In this document: one piece after another, positions 24,646-33,278 of the stretch
How positions within the stretch are numbered: position 1 is the first letter of the stretch
Layout: each line of letters opens with the position of its first letter
Origin: an uncultured Spirochaetaceae bacterium
Lineage (GTDB): Bacteria; Spirochaetota; Spirochaetia; Treponematales; Treponemataceae
Reading direction: 5' to 3'
DNA length: 64,000 nt
NCBI GenBank assembly: GCA_902789325.1
Contig: CADANN010000002.1
Span: 1 to 64,000 of the forward strand
The notes under the pieces: generated by a model
Database searches by the model: none
The model's input: only the letters and a program-made list of their open reading frames with translations
Told to the model about the DNA's origin: nothing
Position numbers and translations under genes: made by a program

Positions 24646-25281
24646 ATGTTAGATAATCTTTTCTTCATGGCGAAAGTTTCAGATAACCAGGATGAAGATA
24701 AATTAGGAAGAATCCGTATTACGTACACAAATGAAAATGAAGTTGTATCCAGTTGGGTTCCATATTTGTCTTCACTAACAGGAGACGGTACCGGCGTTTC
24801 ATGTCTTCCAGATGTTGATGATCAGGTTCTTGTAATTTCACTTGATATTCATAAAACAAAATTAGTAGCGCTCGGCGCAGTATGGAGCGAAGTTGCAGCT
24901 CCTCCAGAAACAGGTGAAAACAGCGATGCAGATTTGAACCAGGATGGAAAGAATTCTCTGAGCTTTATTAAAACAAAAGCAGAAAACATGATTATCCTGG
25001 ATGATACAGATGGAAAAGAAAAACTCCAGATTATACAGAATAAAACCAACAGCAGAATTGAGTTTATAGCAGAAGATAAAAAGCTTTCAATTACAACTGA
25101 TGAAGAAATTGATTTGGCAGCAACAAAAGATCTCTGCCTTAACGCGGAGAATATGACTTTTGAAGCAGAAAAAGAGTTCAATGTTTCTTGCGAAAATTAT
25201 CAGGTAAAAGCAAGTAAGGAAATCAAGATAGAAGCAGACAAAGACATGACCTTAAAAGGTTCTGGAATAGCTCTGAATTAA
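24646..25281 (+). CDS. gp5-like spike protein (baseplate protein V type), short
   Basis: A 211-residue protein. Residues 5-90 form the OB-fold of the gp5/VgrG spike family (FFMAKVSDNQDEDKLGRIRI, then SWVPYLSSLTGDGTGVSCLP). Residues 110-211 form a beta-helix needle with short repeats (AATKDLCLNAENMTFEAEKE, KEIKIEADKDMTLKGSGI). No lysozyme domain is present. It would trimerise below the gpD-like hub. A second, longer spike gene follows 21 nt later. The ribosome site is AAGGAAAA. Confidence 0.85.
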   Translation: MLDNLFFMAKVSDNQDEDKLGRIRITYTNENEVVSSWVPYLSSLTGDGTGVSCLPDVDDQVLVISLDIHKTKLVALGAVWSEVAAPPETGENSDADLNQDGKNSLSFIKTKAENMIILDDTDGKEKLQIIQNKTNSRIEFIAEDKKLSITTDEEIDLAATKDLCLNAENMTFEAEKEFNVSCENYQVKASKEIKIEADKDMTLKGSGIALN

Positions 25282-25302
25282 AAATATGTCAGGTAAAAAA
25301 GT

Positions 25303-27456
25303 ATGATAGATTTGAATAAGGAAATTGAAAAACTTCTCGAACGTCATCCCGATCCAAGAGACCCGGCAGGTGTTTCTGCATTCTATGAAAAGCAGTACCG
25401 TGCAAGTTGTCCCCCAACCTACGGAATTGTCGTAGACAACAAGGACCCGGACTGTCTCGGTCGTCTAAAGCTGACGCTTCCGTTAGTCGGGCCTAATGCT
25501 GTAACACCGTGGTATCAGGTGCTTGGTCACAACAGAAAGAATTCTGCCGGCTGGTGGGTACTTCCTGATATCGGAACCCAGGTAGTTGTCTGCTTTCCTT
25601 ATGGAAACTATTCGCAGGGAATAATCCTTGGCTGCTTATACGACCAGAAGCACAAGCCGCCTGAGCATTCTACCGATGACCCGACAAAAAGTTATCTTAT
25701 TCAAACTAAAAAGCACAGAATAGAAATTATTGATGAAGACGGCAAAGAAGAAATAAGGTTCGAAGCGGCCGAAGGACAAATGCGTGCAATCCTCGGTTCT
25801 AAAGGCATCGAGCTTGTAAACGAACTTGACGGCGGCATAGAAGTAAACTGCAAGAAACTGAACCTAAAAGGAAAGAACATTAACCTTAAGTGCGAAAAAG
25901 ACTTTTCAATAAAAACAGATGGAAATGTATCTTTTAAGGAGAAAGGTAAGTTTACACTAACAAGCGACAAAGAAATAAAAGTTAAAGGTAAAAAAATAAA
26001 AATGAGCGGCTCAAAGGGAGTTGCCGCCGAAGGCAAACAGATTGCCGTAGAGGACGACAAAGTAATGGGTATGGATACCCATATCATGGTTGTCCCTGCC
26101 GGTAACTCAACTGCCAACGTACCACTCCCTCACCCTTTCATCGGAAAACTCAAAGACAAGCTTGCAAAAGACGTAACAATCAAAGACAAAAAATGTGCAA
26201 TGAAAGACAGTGTTGCAAAACACGACGACAGTATGCACATGCAGCTGCCAGGTACAATCAAGTTCCAGAAGAATCCGAAGAAAGAAGGAAAAGTCACAGG
26301 CGGTACTTCTAGCAAAGTTAAGATTGAAGGAAAAGAAGCCGCCGTTATTGGAAGCCAGGTTTCAACCTGTAACGACATGGGCATGCAGAATAACTCTACA
26401 ATCATTGCCATGGGCGCAAGCATTCCTATGCCGGCAATCATTAATCCAAAGAACACAGAAGAATGGAAACGCGAGCGTGACGAAGCCGAAAAGAAAGAAC
26501 CAAAGTTCAGCAGCGTAAAATGGGCTAGCACCAGCGTTAAGGAAGGTGAAGAAGTCAAACTCACAGCAAGCGTACAGGACATCGACGACGGCAACATGGT
26601 GACATTGCAAGTGTTCCGCGAAGGCAAAGGCCCGGAAGACAGCCTGCCACTCGCAAAGTTCCCGCTGACAGTAAAGAGCGGAAGCGTTTCCGCAAAGTGG
26701 CTCTACCGCGCTGATCAGAGCGAGATGCCGCCAGACAGCGACCCTAAGTTTATTTTCAGTGCTCACTGTGCATGGTGTAATTTTGAAAAGAGTTCAAACT
26801 CACTCGAAGTAAAGCTTGTAAGACCTGAGATCAAGAAAGCTGAATGGCAGGACTCAGAAGGCAGCAGCACTAGCAAAGGGCTTGTTGGAGAAACACTGAA
26901 GCTTCATGCCGAAACAAAAGACATGGAAGGCGGCGTCACCTTCATGATTATGGATGATAAGAAACGCGTAGTCGCAACACTTGGGGCAGAGATACAAGGA
27001 GATAAAGCTGATGCAGAGTGGACCTACCACTGGGATGGAATTCCGCTTAAGGAAAAGCCAAAGTTTAAGTTTGAAGTCCGCGGGAACAGATGTAAGAAGG
27101 TGGAATCTGGGGATGTGGAGATTAGTGGAAAGATAGATGTTCAATTTGTTGATTATGATGAAAATGCAATCACAAATACAAAATATACGCTTTTCAGAAA
27201 TGACGAAGAAGAAGATTCAGGTAATCTTGATAAAGGTGTTCTTGAAAAAGAAGATTTAATTCCTGCAAATTATAGTTTATTACTTGAATATGATGAAAAT
27301 GAATTAGATGACTCAAAAGATGCTGTTGAAAAAAAAGAAGATTCATTAGTAACAATTCTTACAGAAGAAAAATATGGATATGAAAAAATTGAGATTTCAT
27401 GTGAAAAACCAGTAAGAATTTATTTCACAAAAGATGATGATGAAGTTTCGGAGTAA
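25303..27456 (+). CDS. Spike-PAAR fusion with C-terminal Ig-like domains
   Basis: The order of parts in 717 residues is: a gp5 OB-fold (YGIVVDNKDPDCLGRLKLTL, WWVLPDIGTQVVVCFPYGNY) at 35-115; a beta-helix at 130-245; a PAAR/DUF4150-like tip module (VVPAGNSTANVPLPHPFIGK, then GKEAAVIGSQVSTCND) at 255-385; two Ig-like modules (SVKWASTSVKEGEEVKLTA, EIKKAEWQDSEGSSTSKGLV) at 395-610; and a transthyretin-like module at 620-715. This combines the roles of Afp8 spike and Afp10 tip. The DNA is near 48% GC to about 27,130 and then drops sharply to the level of the AT-rich cargo gene, inside the coding frame. It is 3 nt from the M23 gene, which suggests that the C-terminal extension carries that cargo. 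Confidence 0.85.
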   Translation: MIDLNKEIEKLLERHPDPRDPAGVSAFYEKQYRASCPPTYGIVVDNKDPDCLGRLKLTLPLVGPNAVTPWYQVLGHNRKNSAGWWVLPDIGTQVVVCFPYGNYSQGIILGCLYDQKHKPPEHSTDDPTKSYLIQTKKHRIEIIDEDGKEEIRFEAAEGQMRAILGSKGIELVNELDGGIEVNCKKLNLKGKNINLKCEKDFSIKTDGNVSFKEKGKFTLTSDKEIKVKGKKIKMSGSKGVAAEGKQIAVEDDKVMGMDTHIMVVPAGNSTANVPLPHPFIGKLKDKLAKDVTIKDKKCAMKDSVAKHDDSMHMQLPGTIKFQKNPKKEGKVTGGTSSKVKIEGKEAAVIGSQVSTCNDMGMQNNSTIIAMGASIPMPAIINPKNTEEWKRERDEAEKKEPKFSSVKWASTSVKEGEEVKLTASVQDIDDGNMVTLQVFREGKGPEDSLPLAKFPLTVKSGSVSAKWLYRADQSEMPPDSDPKFIFSAHCAWCNFEKSSNSLEVKLVRPEIKKAEWQDSEGSSTSKGLVGETLKLHAETKDMEGGVTFMIMDDKKRVVATLGAEIQGDKADAEWTYHWDGIPLKEKPKFKFEVRGNRCKKVESGDVEISGKIDVQFVDYDENAITNTKYTLFRNDEEEDSGNLDKGVLEKEDLIPANYSLLLEYDENELDDSKDAVEKKEDSLVTILTEEKYGYEKIEISCEKPVRIYFTKDDDEVSE

Positions 27457-27459
27457 TAT

Positions 27460-30400
27460 ATGGATTTAGATTTTTTTGGTATTAAAAATGACAGCTTTAT
27501 TTCTCACATACAAGCGTTACGAGGATATTATCCAATAAATCAGAAAGGCAGATGGCATAGTGGAATTCATATCACTTCTTTTAATAATGAAAAAAATGGC
27601 TTTTGTCCAATAAGAAATCCTTTGTCGGGTAAAATTTTAGCTTGTAATTTAAACTTCGATGGAAAGAAAAAAGATAATTATTTTTTGCTGAAAAATAATC
27701 TTTTAATTCCGACGAAAGATGGCAATGAGAAAATTGATTTTTATTCCTTAATTACACATCTATCAGATTATTCTTTTTTTGAAAAATTAAGAGAAAAAAA
27801 TATTTTTATTGACTTAGAAGACGAAGAAAAAAATAGACTATTTGAGCAACCTGAATTACCATTTTGTTATAGAGCTGTTGTAAAAACAGATTTAGAAAAT
27901 TGTAAATATTTTGAAATTCCTTCAATTGGATATCTTTCAGAATTTTCTGAAATATATGTTAATAGGAATGGAACAAAAATTGGAAAAAATGGAACTACAT
28001 CTCTTTGTCTACCTGAAATGAATGTTAAATATTTATCCAATCCATCAAATTGTAAATTGTTCGAAAATTTTCAAACTGAATTATTTACTATTGATAAAAA
28101 TTCTGAATTAGAATGTAAAGGAAATAATACTTACAATGTAAATTCATTGAATCTAACAAGAAATGATACTATTGAAAAAAAATATGGATTTGTAGAAGTC
28201 AATCCTAAAAATATTACAAATAATGGTTGGTGTAGTCGAAAAGATTGTAATAATGTTTATTATTCAATTTTAGAAAATCTTTTACCAGTTTTTTCAAAAA
28301 TGTATTTGGTTAAAGAAAATTTAAGTTCAACAATTTCAGCTGTATTATCTTCTATTAATAACAGTATTTCTACAAAACAAAAACAACTTGAAGAACTAAG
28401 AAGAATGACAATAGAATCGTCCTATGTTAGAAGTGTTGAAAAAGACTTGGACCAATTAAGAGATGATTTTAAACAGATGTCATTAATTAAAAATGCTTAT
28501 ACGGATAAAGGTCTCTTAATAATTTATGGTCCGAGTGCTATCGAAAATAAGGTTACATCAAGAATAGGTATCAAGGTAACAATTGAAAAGAAAAATGCAT
28601 CAGCTATATATATTGTTACCTCTCATTTATTTACATGTTATGATAAACAAACATATGAATTTAAAAATTTATTAAAAAAATATGAAATTCCGTTTTTTGA
28701 TGCTTTTGAAAAATGTTATAGCTTGAAAGAAGAGAAAATTCCGAATCCATTATCATTACAAATGCAACAAAAAGTTCCAAATAAAACAATAGATTTACAA
28801 AGAGGTGTTATTTCAGACAGTTCTTTTGAATGCTATGAATGCAGACTGCATTTAGTTCAAGGATCAAAAACAAATTATTCATTAGAACTAAATATTCCAG
28901 ATGAAAAACTTTTCTATAAGACAACTATAGGCTCTCTGAAAAATTCCGCTTGCGGATCAGAAAATAAGTCTTATGTATATGCTACAAAAGAATTAACAAA
29001 GACTTATAATGACAATTACTATACAAAATATTATCAACCATCAATAGATTGGGTTTCTAAGGAGTATGAGGTATTAAACTTTGAAGAAGTGATAAACGAT
29101 TACAATATGAAAGAAGATGAAGATGACATATTATGTAAAATTTCATATGGATATGTACCTATTTGTAAAAGTAAATTAAATATTCAAATAAAAAGAAGAG
29201 TTAATAATTCAAAAGAAATTTCCACTAATGATGACATAATAGGAATGTCTTTAGATAAAAATACACTACTATCATATATGGGAAAAGAGGATTTTATTGA
29301 TTGGAGTGTTTTTTTTACAGATAATATTCTTTCTTTAAAATCTGATTTATGGAAAGTTAATATAAAACAAACGGACAATGTTTTATGTGAAAAAAGAAAA
29401 GGAAGACAAAAGCTATACACAACCTTTTTACCTATAAATACAACTGTTGAATTAGAAGAAGGAACAGACGTAAATGGATATAAAAAAATTGAAAAACTTT
29501 CCTTTATTGTATATGCATATGCTAACAATGATATAAATTTAAAAAATAACATTTGTCAGGATACAATAAACAAAATATTTTTTTATGGCACTCAAATATG
29601 GATAAAAGATAAAAAATTAGAATTTTTCAAAAACTATGAATATAAGGGAAACACAATAAATACATTAACAAAATACAATGAACAAAATCCAGGTTGCAAA
29701 ATAGCAAACAAAGGAGATGAAAATTATCTTAAATTAGAATCATTCTTAAATTTGTTTATTTTAGGGCAAGATGGAATTTTCGGAAAAAAATTTGATAATG
29801 TACAAGGTGATACATATAAAGAATGTATTCTAACTTATTCAGCCGATGATATATGTAATAAACTTGGAATAAAAGGTCCAATATATATTTTGGAAAAAAA
29901 TTTACAATACTTGCCTAAGTCTACAACTTTAAGTAAAGGTGGGTTGTTTGATTTATATTCAGATGATAGTGATGAAACTATAAACTGTAATTTACCAATA
30001 CCAATTTCGTTTGAATATAAGAAGGATAAAATTCCTTTAGAAAACTCAAAATATATTTTTGACTATGAAAATGAAAAGTATCAAATAAGTGATACTGATT
30101 TCTTAAATTATTCTCATAATTATATTGAAGAATATTTTGATAGTTTGATTAATCTTAATTTTAAGGATGATAAAAAAGAGCCCTTCGTATCTACTAAAAA
30201 TTGTCCTGCCGATAATTTAGCATGTAAATTAAAAGAACTAAAAGAAGAGTTAATTGAAAAAGACTTTTTTAAGGATAAAAAATTATTATCACCGGATAGC
30301 AATCTTTTATATGAGCAGGATGTTTATAATACAATTATCAATGATTTTAATTCTAAAATTGTAGCATTACATCCTTTAGAAATGTCTGAAAATGATCATA

Positions 30401-31224
30401 AAAATATTCAAAACTTACTCATTAATCATTGGAAGGTTCCTGAGTGGAAAGAAGATTTAAATGATGTATACAAGGATTTAAGTAAGACATTTACGAAGAA
30501 AAATGAGTTTTCTTCTAACTCTAATCAATTTTATTTTGTATATCCTCCAGAATTTCTCAATAAAATGTCCGAATTAAAATTATTAGAATTCAATCCATAT
30601 GCAGGAAAGACAATTAATACATCAATAACAACTCGTAGTGGTGTAATAAAAAATTATTCTGAAGATGTTAAGAGTAATCCTGGTTTTGCTCCATATATTG
30701 GTTCGAATAAAACTGATTTTGAAGGTTATGCTATACCTACAGGAACATTTAATGATGATTATTCAAAATATAACACAAACTATACAGAGTATTATCATGA
30801 TGGTGTTGATTTTGGTGCAGCTGAAGGAACTGAAATAAAATCGCTTATATTTGGAGTTGTACGATGGTTTACTCAAAACGGAAATGGAAAAACAGGAAAT
30901 AACGGTGGAACTGGTTATGGTAATATGCTTTTTATTGAGAATTCTGATCAAAGTAAGGTGTATGTTTTATGCCATGTTTTGCCAGAGTTGTGGAGTAAAG
31001 ATACTGTAATTAATAAACAGATTTATCCAAACATGACTGTTGCGAAAGTTGGTAATATTGGAAACAGTTCTGGTCCTCATTTGCATTTGACTGTTGTTGA
31101 TTGTAAATGGACAGATTTGTGTCAATCCGATGAAATAACATTTAACTATGAAAACTTTCGCAAATTTAATTATAAACGAATAGATCCTTTTGATAATGAG
31201 ATATATTGGAAGTTACCAAAATAA
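27460..31224 (+). CDS. Giant M23-family metallopeptidase, candidate CIS effector
   Basis: A 1254-residue protein with no signal peptide. The C-terminal 150 residues form an M23 (LytM-type) peptidase with zinc ligands HDGVD near 1113 and HLH near 1207, and the usual GNIGNSSGPHLHL segment. M23 enzymes cut peptidoglycan cross-links. Near the N-terminus GRWHSGIHI followed by PIRNPLSGKIL looks like a degenerate M23 entry motif. The middle 900 residues are unrecognised, rich in Asn, Lys and Tyr, with a coiled segment near 300-335. It starts 3 nt after the spike-PAAR gene, so it is probably loaded on that spike. Very low GC suggests acquisition. Delivery to other bacteria, or local wall opening for tail passage, are both possible. 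Confidence 0.75.
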   Translation: MDLDFFGIKNDSFISHIQALRGYYPINQKGRWHSGIHITSFNNEKNGFCPIRNPLSGKILACNLNFDGKKKDNYFLLKNNLLIPTKDGNEKIDFYSLITHLSDYSFFEKLREKNIFIDLEDEEKNRLFEQPELPFCYRAVVKTDLENCKYFEIPSIGYLSEFSEIYVNRNGTKIGKNGTTSLCLPEMNVKYLSNPSNCKLFENFQTELFTIDKNSELECKGNNTYNVNSLNLTRNDTIEKKYGFVEVNPKNITNNGWCSRKDCNNVYYSILENLLPVFSKMYLVKENLSSTISAVLSSINNSISTKQKQLEELRRMTIESSYVRSVEKDLDQLRDDFKQMSLIKNAYTDKGLLIIYGPSAIENKVTSRIGIKVTIEKKNASAIYIVTSHLFTCYDKQTYEFKNLLKKYEIPFFDAFEKCYSLKEEKIPNPLSLQMQQKVPNKTIDLQRGVISDSSFECYECRLHLVQGSKTNYSLELNIPDEKLFYKTTIGSLKNSACGSENKSYVYATKELTKTYNDNYYTKYYQPSIDWVSKEYEVLNFEEVINDYNMKEDEDDILCKISYGYVPICKSKLNIQIKRRVNNSKEISTNDDIIGMSLDKNTLLSYMGKEDFIDWSVFFTDNILSLKSDLWKVNIKQTDNVLCEKRKGRQKLYTTFLPINTTVELEEGTDVNGYKKIEKLSFIVYAYANNDINLKNNICQDTINKIFFYGTQIWIKDKKLEFFKNYEYKGNTINTLTKYNEQNPGCKIANKGDENYLKLESFLNLFILGQDGIFGKKFDNVQGDTYKECILTYSADDICNKLGIKGPIYILEKNLQYLPKSTTLSKGGLFDLYSDDSDETINCNLPIPISFEYKKDKIPLENSKYIFDYENEKYQISDTDFLNYSHNYIEEYFDSLINLNFKDDKKEPFVSTKNCPADNLACKLKELKEELIEKDFFKDKKLLSPDSNLLYEQDVYNTIINDFNSKIVALHPLEMSENDHKNIQNLLINHWKVPEWKEDLNDVYKDLSKTFTKKNEFSSNSNQFYFVYPPEFLNKMSELKLLEFNPYAGKTINTSITTRSGVIKNYSEDVKSNPGFAPYIGSNKTDFEGYAIPTGTFNDDYSKYNTNYTEYYHDGVDFGAAEGTEIKSLIFGVVRWFTQNGNGKTGNNGGTGYGNMLFIENSDQSKVYVLCHVLPELWSKDTVINKQIYPNMTVAKVGNIGNSSGPHLHLTVVDCKWTDLCQSDEITFNYENFRKFNYKRIDPFDNEIYWKLPK

Positions 31225-31239
31225 TTATGGAGATTTTTT

Positions 31240-32349
31240 ATGAAAAGACTTATTTTATTTTTATTATTCCTTTTAAATATAGCATTTGCTTATAGTCAAG
31301 AATATTCTTGGAAAACAAATAAGAATGGGTATTATTATAAATATGACAAAAGTACAATTTATTATTATTCCCAAAGTAATCAGCCTTATGAAAAAGATAT
31401 GAATGTTAACATATTCGCTTATAAATTTTTGCATGACGGCTCTGATAAGGTTATTGGTTTAGTCGATGAAACAGAAAATTTATTTATTGATTTTGATGAT
31501 CTAAGTTTTACAAACTTTTCAACATATCTTCCAGAAAAATTGCTAAAAGGTGAATGGATTCATTCATATTATTTTGATGCATTAAAAGCTAAGGATCCTG
31601 AAATAATTTTACAGAATGAACCATGGTGGGATGAAAGAAAAGGCTGGAAACCTGATCCATATGGAGAATATCCTTTGTCATGGGGTGAAGAATTTCAATA
31701 TAATTATGGTGCATATTATTTTACTAAATTTACATTTTCCAATGGACATGTATATTACTATATTGATAAAATCCAAAAAAAAGATGAATATTATTACATA
31801 ACTTCAAAAAGAAGGGATTCAAAAGAATTCGATGAAAAAGATCGAAAAGAATATTCAATGTCTTCAGATTATAAAAAAATACAAAATTTTTCAGAAATTG
31901 ATTTAATCATAAAACTAGATGGCGAATATATCGATGTTTATCTGAATTCGATTGATAATTATTTGGGAACCTATTGTTATGCAAATTCGGAAACAGTGCG
32001 TGAACTTTGGCATTTTGCTCGAATTACAGATAATTTTACTGTGAATTATAATAATGTTAGATATCCCCGCCACGCCGATGGTTCTTGTGACTACGACGGA
32101 AGCAAAAATATTAAAACTCAAACAGCAATATCTACATCTTCAAAAAATGGTAAAACAGACAAAACAATGACTGTCTCTGAAAACCTAAAACTCCGCTCAG
32201 GCGAAGCCACCTCTACACAAGTCCTAACAATAATGTCCGCTGGTACAAAAGTAAAAATCCTTGAACTAGGCAAAGCCGAAACAATCGATGGCATTTCCTC
32301 AAAGTTGAAGTTCAAGCAAATGCCAAAGACCGTGACGGTAAACCAATAA
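31240..32349 (+). CDS. Secreted SH3-domain protein 1, candidate immunity protein (frameshifted C-end)
   Basis: The 369-residue precursor has a signal peptide (LILFLLFLLNIAFAYSQ). The body is Tyr/Asp-rich and unrecognised, with an ADGSCDYDGSK linker near 282. It ends in a bacterial SH3 domain (ENLKLRSGEATSTQ to GTKVKILELGKAETIDGIS). After ISS the frame breaks: the usual SH3 ending, here KVEVQANAKDRDGK to GWCYGGYLK, is intact in another frame down to the TAA at 32391-32393, so the product instead ends in 15 unrelated residues. It follows the M23 gene by 15 nt. A periplasmic protein beside a peptidoglycan hydrolase lacking a signal suggests immunity; that is inferred. Confidence 0.65.
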   Translation: MKRLILFLLFLLNIAFAYSQEYSWKTNKNGYYYKYDKSTIYYYSQSNQPYEKDMNVNIFAYKFLHDGSDKVIGLVDETENLFIDFDDLSFTNFSTYLPEKLLKGEWIHSYYFDALKAKDPEIILQNEPWWDERKGWKPDPYGEYPLSWGEEFQYNYGAYYFTKFTFSNGHVYYYIDKIQKKDEYYYITSKRRDSKEFDEKDRKEYSMSSDYKKIQNFSEIDLIIKLDGEYIDVYLNSIDNYLGTYCYANSETVRELWHFARITDNFTVNYNNVRYPRHADGSCDYDGSKNIKTQTAISTSSKNGKTDKTMTVSENLKLRSGEATSTQVLTIMSAGTKVKILELGKAETIDGISSKLKFKQMPKTVTVNQ

Positions 32350-32405
32350 AAGCTGGCACAGTCGGCTGGTGTTACGGCGGATATCTTAAGTAATTTTATG
32401 GCCGG
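32161..32405 (+). repeat. SH3-tail cassette, copy 1
   Basis: About 245 nt encoding the SH3 tail is nearly identical to 34167-34414, while the 5' parts of the two host genes are only distantly alike. The cassette is clearly richer in GC than the AT-rich DNA before it. Both copies share a frame break after the ATTTCCTCA codons; copy 2 has three extra bases (TAA) there. This pattern fits gene conversion or reuse of a conserved 3' cassette. Confidence 0.8.
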
Positions 32406-33276
32406 TTATAAATACTGGCTTTTTTTGTTTATAACTGCTTTGTCAGACAAATCAGTTATAAATATTCCTGATGAAAATTTTGATAAACAAAAAAATAGCA
32501 TAAATATGTTTTCCAAAATGAAAAAAGTATTCAGTGAAAATTTATTTGCATTTTACAATCCTATTTGTTTTTTGGATAAATTAGATAAAGCTGGATTATT
32601 TGAGTTTAATCCATATTTGATTTTAAATACACTCAAAACTTCATATGATTCCTACTATAAAAATCAAAAACAACCCAGGATTTATGCCTTATAATATCAC
32701 ATACACTGAAGCCAATAGGTATTCAACAATGATTAGTCAGGTATTTAATACCCCAAATAATTCAGGAAGTTATTATCATGAAGGTGTTGATATTTCTGTA
32801 GAATGGAAAGAAGGAATTCCTATAAAATCATTAATTAATGGAGAAGTAGTTTATTCAAATGATCAAAGCGATTGGACATATGGAAGATTTATTGTTATAA
32901 AAGCAAATAATAAATATAAGGGTTACAATATTTTTTATTTACTTGGTCACCTTGATAGAAATAAAAAAATAGTTGAAAAAAACAACCCGTTTATCCAGGA
33001 ATGACAGTTGGATATGTTGGTAATACAGGTCATTGTACTTCTGGAAGTGTTGATATGAAAGGCCCTGGATTTAAAAAAGAACGAGCAACAGGAATGGGAC
33101 GACATTTACATTTGGAAGTTTTTGAAACGAAAAAGAATAATTTTGAAAATTCTTTTATAATAGATATATCCAAAACTGATCCCAAAAAGAAAGTAGCAGT
33201 TCTATACGAAAACGCACCTATTGTAAATCCTTTTAATTTTGAAGAACCATATATAAAAGGACTAATGGAGGTTTAA
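32398..33276 (+). pseudogene. Decayed M23 peptidase gene, broken in three frames
   Basis: Three overlapping frames together encode the C-terminal part of an M23 peptidase like that at 27460. The first (to 32694) holds KAGLFEFNPY, matching LKLLEFNPYAG of the intact gene. The second (32645-33004) holds NNPGFMPY and the zinc-ligand motif YYHEGVDIS. The third (33001-33276) holds VGYVGNTGHCTSG and the HLHLEVF ligand motif. Frame changes lie near 32,670 (in a CAACCCAGG stretch) and near 32,985 (AACAACCCG). The large N-terminal part of the intact protein is absent. The catalytic residues survive but are split. It sits before a second SH3 protein gene, repeating the M23-SH3 order. Confidence 0.75.
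32401..32427 (+). terminator. Rho-independent terminator after SH3 protein 1
   Basis: GCCGGTTA and TACTGGC form a short stem with a G-U pair, followed by TTTTTTT. It lies directly after the ancestral stop at 32391-32393 and matches the terminator after copy 2 in place and sequence, so it probably travels with the cassette. Confidence 0.65.
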
Positions 33277-33278
33277 TA

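Noticed and set aside
25303-27456. A lysozyme domain in the spike, as in T4 gp5
   Set aside because: The OB-fold runs directly into a beta-helix and PAAR-like part; no lysozyme motif is present.
763-31224. A prophage
   Set aside because: There are tail and baseplate genes but no integrase, terminase, portal, capsid, holin or lysis cassette, and the AAA+ ATPase and LysM protein fit a CIS.
763-31224. A canonical type VI secretion system
   Set aside because: No TssJ, TssL, TssM, TssK or ClpV is recognisable; the two sheath genes, the LysM protein and the gpI/gpJ-type wedge follow eCIS organisation.
32398-32694. An intact 98-residue gene
   Set aside because: Its first codons lie in a terminator hairpin, and its later part aligns with the M23 protein, so it is the first piece of a broken gene.
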